The notes under the pieces are model-generated. The model made no database searches. It saw only the letters and a list, made by a program, of their open reading frames with translations, and was not told where the DNA came from. From Burkholderiaceae bacterium (GTDB lineage: Bacteria > Pseudomonadota > Gammaproteobacteria > Burkholderiales > WYBJ01): a DNA stretch of 37,623 bases. The stretch's first letter is position 1, and the number at the start of each line of letters is the position of its first letter. The stretch lies in assembly GCA_011525945.1 (NCBI GenBank), contig WYBJ01000135.1:1-37623 (forward strand). The letters run 5' to 3'. Below, in pieces: positions 37,248-37,623 of the stretch. The position numbers and the translations under genes were made by a program.

Positions 37248-37623
37248 CCGCGAGCGTCAGTTCGCACCGCTAATTCAGTTCCGGCGCAAGCGCTCCCCGA
37301 GCGCCGGCGACGCTTCTGCGCCGAGCCCGACCGCACGCGACTCGATCCCGCCCTCGGCTCGTGTCGAGCCGATTGACCGATCGAGGTACCGGCAATATCG
37401 GATTCTTCGACCTCGAGGCCCACCACTCGGACAACCCGTCCGACGATCCTCGGTCGATCGATCGCGAGTTTGACTGCGAACCCTACGGGCCATGTTCGAG
37501 GTAGTTGCGGGCCTTCGCCCGAACGCGGGTCGAGCCAGGCCGCCGATCCGGTCGCGGAACCATTGTTGCATCGTGGCTCCGGGCATATGGAACAGTGCGA
37601 GCGGCCGTGCTTGAACGCTGGGC
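37248..37623. other. Right-edge region, no gene recognised
   Basis: 376 bp without a convincing gene. Leftward frames (for example 37275-37586) are Arg-rich and lack homology I can name. It may be a decayed gene or the 3' flank of something beyond the window. Confidence 0.3.

Noticed and set aside
37275..37586. Leftward 103-codon frame at the right edge
   Set aside because: Arg-rich, without a ribosome site or recognisable motif; cannot be supported as a gene.

Overview
This is high-GC DNA, gene-dense on both strands, and most likely from a betaproteobacterium of Burkholderiales type, possibly a metagenome-derived genome. The pointers are the many Bug/TctC-type periplasmic receptors (four complete genes and one remnant), a PEP-CTERM protein, and the family-III CoA-transferase, crotonase and carboxyltransferase genes. 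No rRNA or complete tRNA gene was found.

Layout. (i) Positions 1-2.7 kb are the int-proximal end of an integrative element. It holds a cargo ORF running off the left edge, a HigBA-type toxin-antitoxin pair bracketed by near-identical 38-bp repeats, a P4-type tyrosine integrase, and a candidate att site shaped like the 3' end of a tRNA-Ser gene. (ii) 3.2-11.7 kb is a tightly packed rightward operon: a DppABCDF-like peptide ABC importer, an MlrC-like M81 metallopeptidase, an alpha/beta hydrolase and a class-C beta-lactamase-like serine hydrolase that has lost its middle third. A Bug receptor follows. (iii) 12.9-16.1 kb (leftward) holds an N-formylglutamate amidohydrolase-like protein, a close mandelate racemase homologue with an altered catalytic lysine, and a Bug receptor. 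(iv) 16.3-19.1 kb (rightward) holds a translationally coupled CaiB-type CoA-transferase and an acyl-CoA carboxyltransferase. (v) 19.2-20.7 kb (leftward) holds a glyoxalase-like protein, the 3' stump of a Bug gene and a truncated IclR regulator. (vi) 21.2-25.3 kb holds a cyclase-family hydrolase with a clear promoter and a 26-bp palindrome, then a ThDP enzyme divergent from a Bug receptor. (vii) 25.7-28.9 kb holds a double 4Fe-4S/CCG protein, a lipoprotein and a TauE/SafE permease. (viii) 29.0-31.2 kb holds a tartrate dehydrogenase-like enzyme and a Bug receptor. (ix) 31.3-32.4 kb holds a LysR stub divergent from a frameshifted pirin gene. (x) 32.6-35.4 kb holds a membrane-anchored glutaredoxin-like protein and the B12-dependent glutamate mutase subunits S and E, flanked by fragments of GlmL and of a CoA-transferase. 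(xi) 35.6-37.2 kb holds a crotonase and a PEP-CTERM protein.

How the genes fit together. Most of the window reads as accessory catabolism: import of peptides and small organic acids, then hydrolysis, racemisation, CoA activation or carboxylation. Each Bug receptor sits beside a different small catabolic gene set, and no TctA/TctB membrane partner is present.

The most unusual property is damage at many separate points: an in-frame internal deletion (about 11367), an IclR/Bug deletion joint (about 20220), a LysR stub (about 31294), a one-base frameshift in pirin (31492), a CaiB fragment directly after glmE, and a GlmL C-terminal fragment before glmS. Either this genome is losing accessory genes through many small deletions, or the assembly has collapsed sequence. 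Read mapping would decide. All function calls come from reading the sequence and from recall of family motifs; no database search was made.
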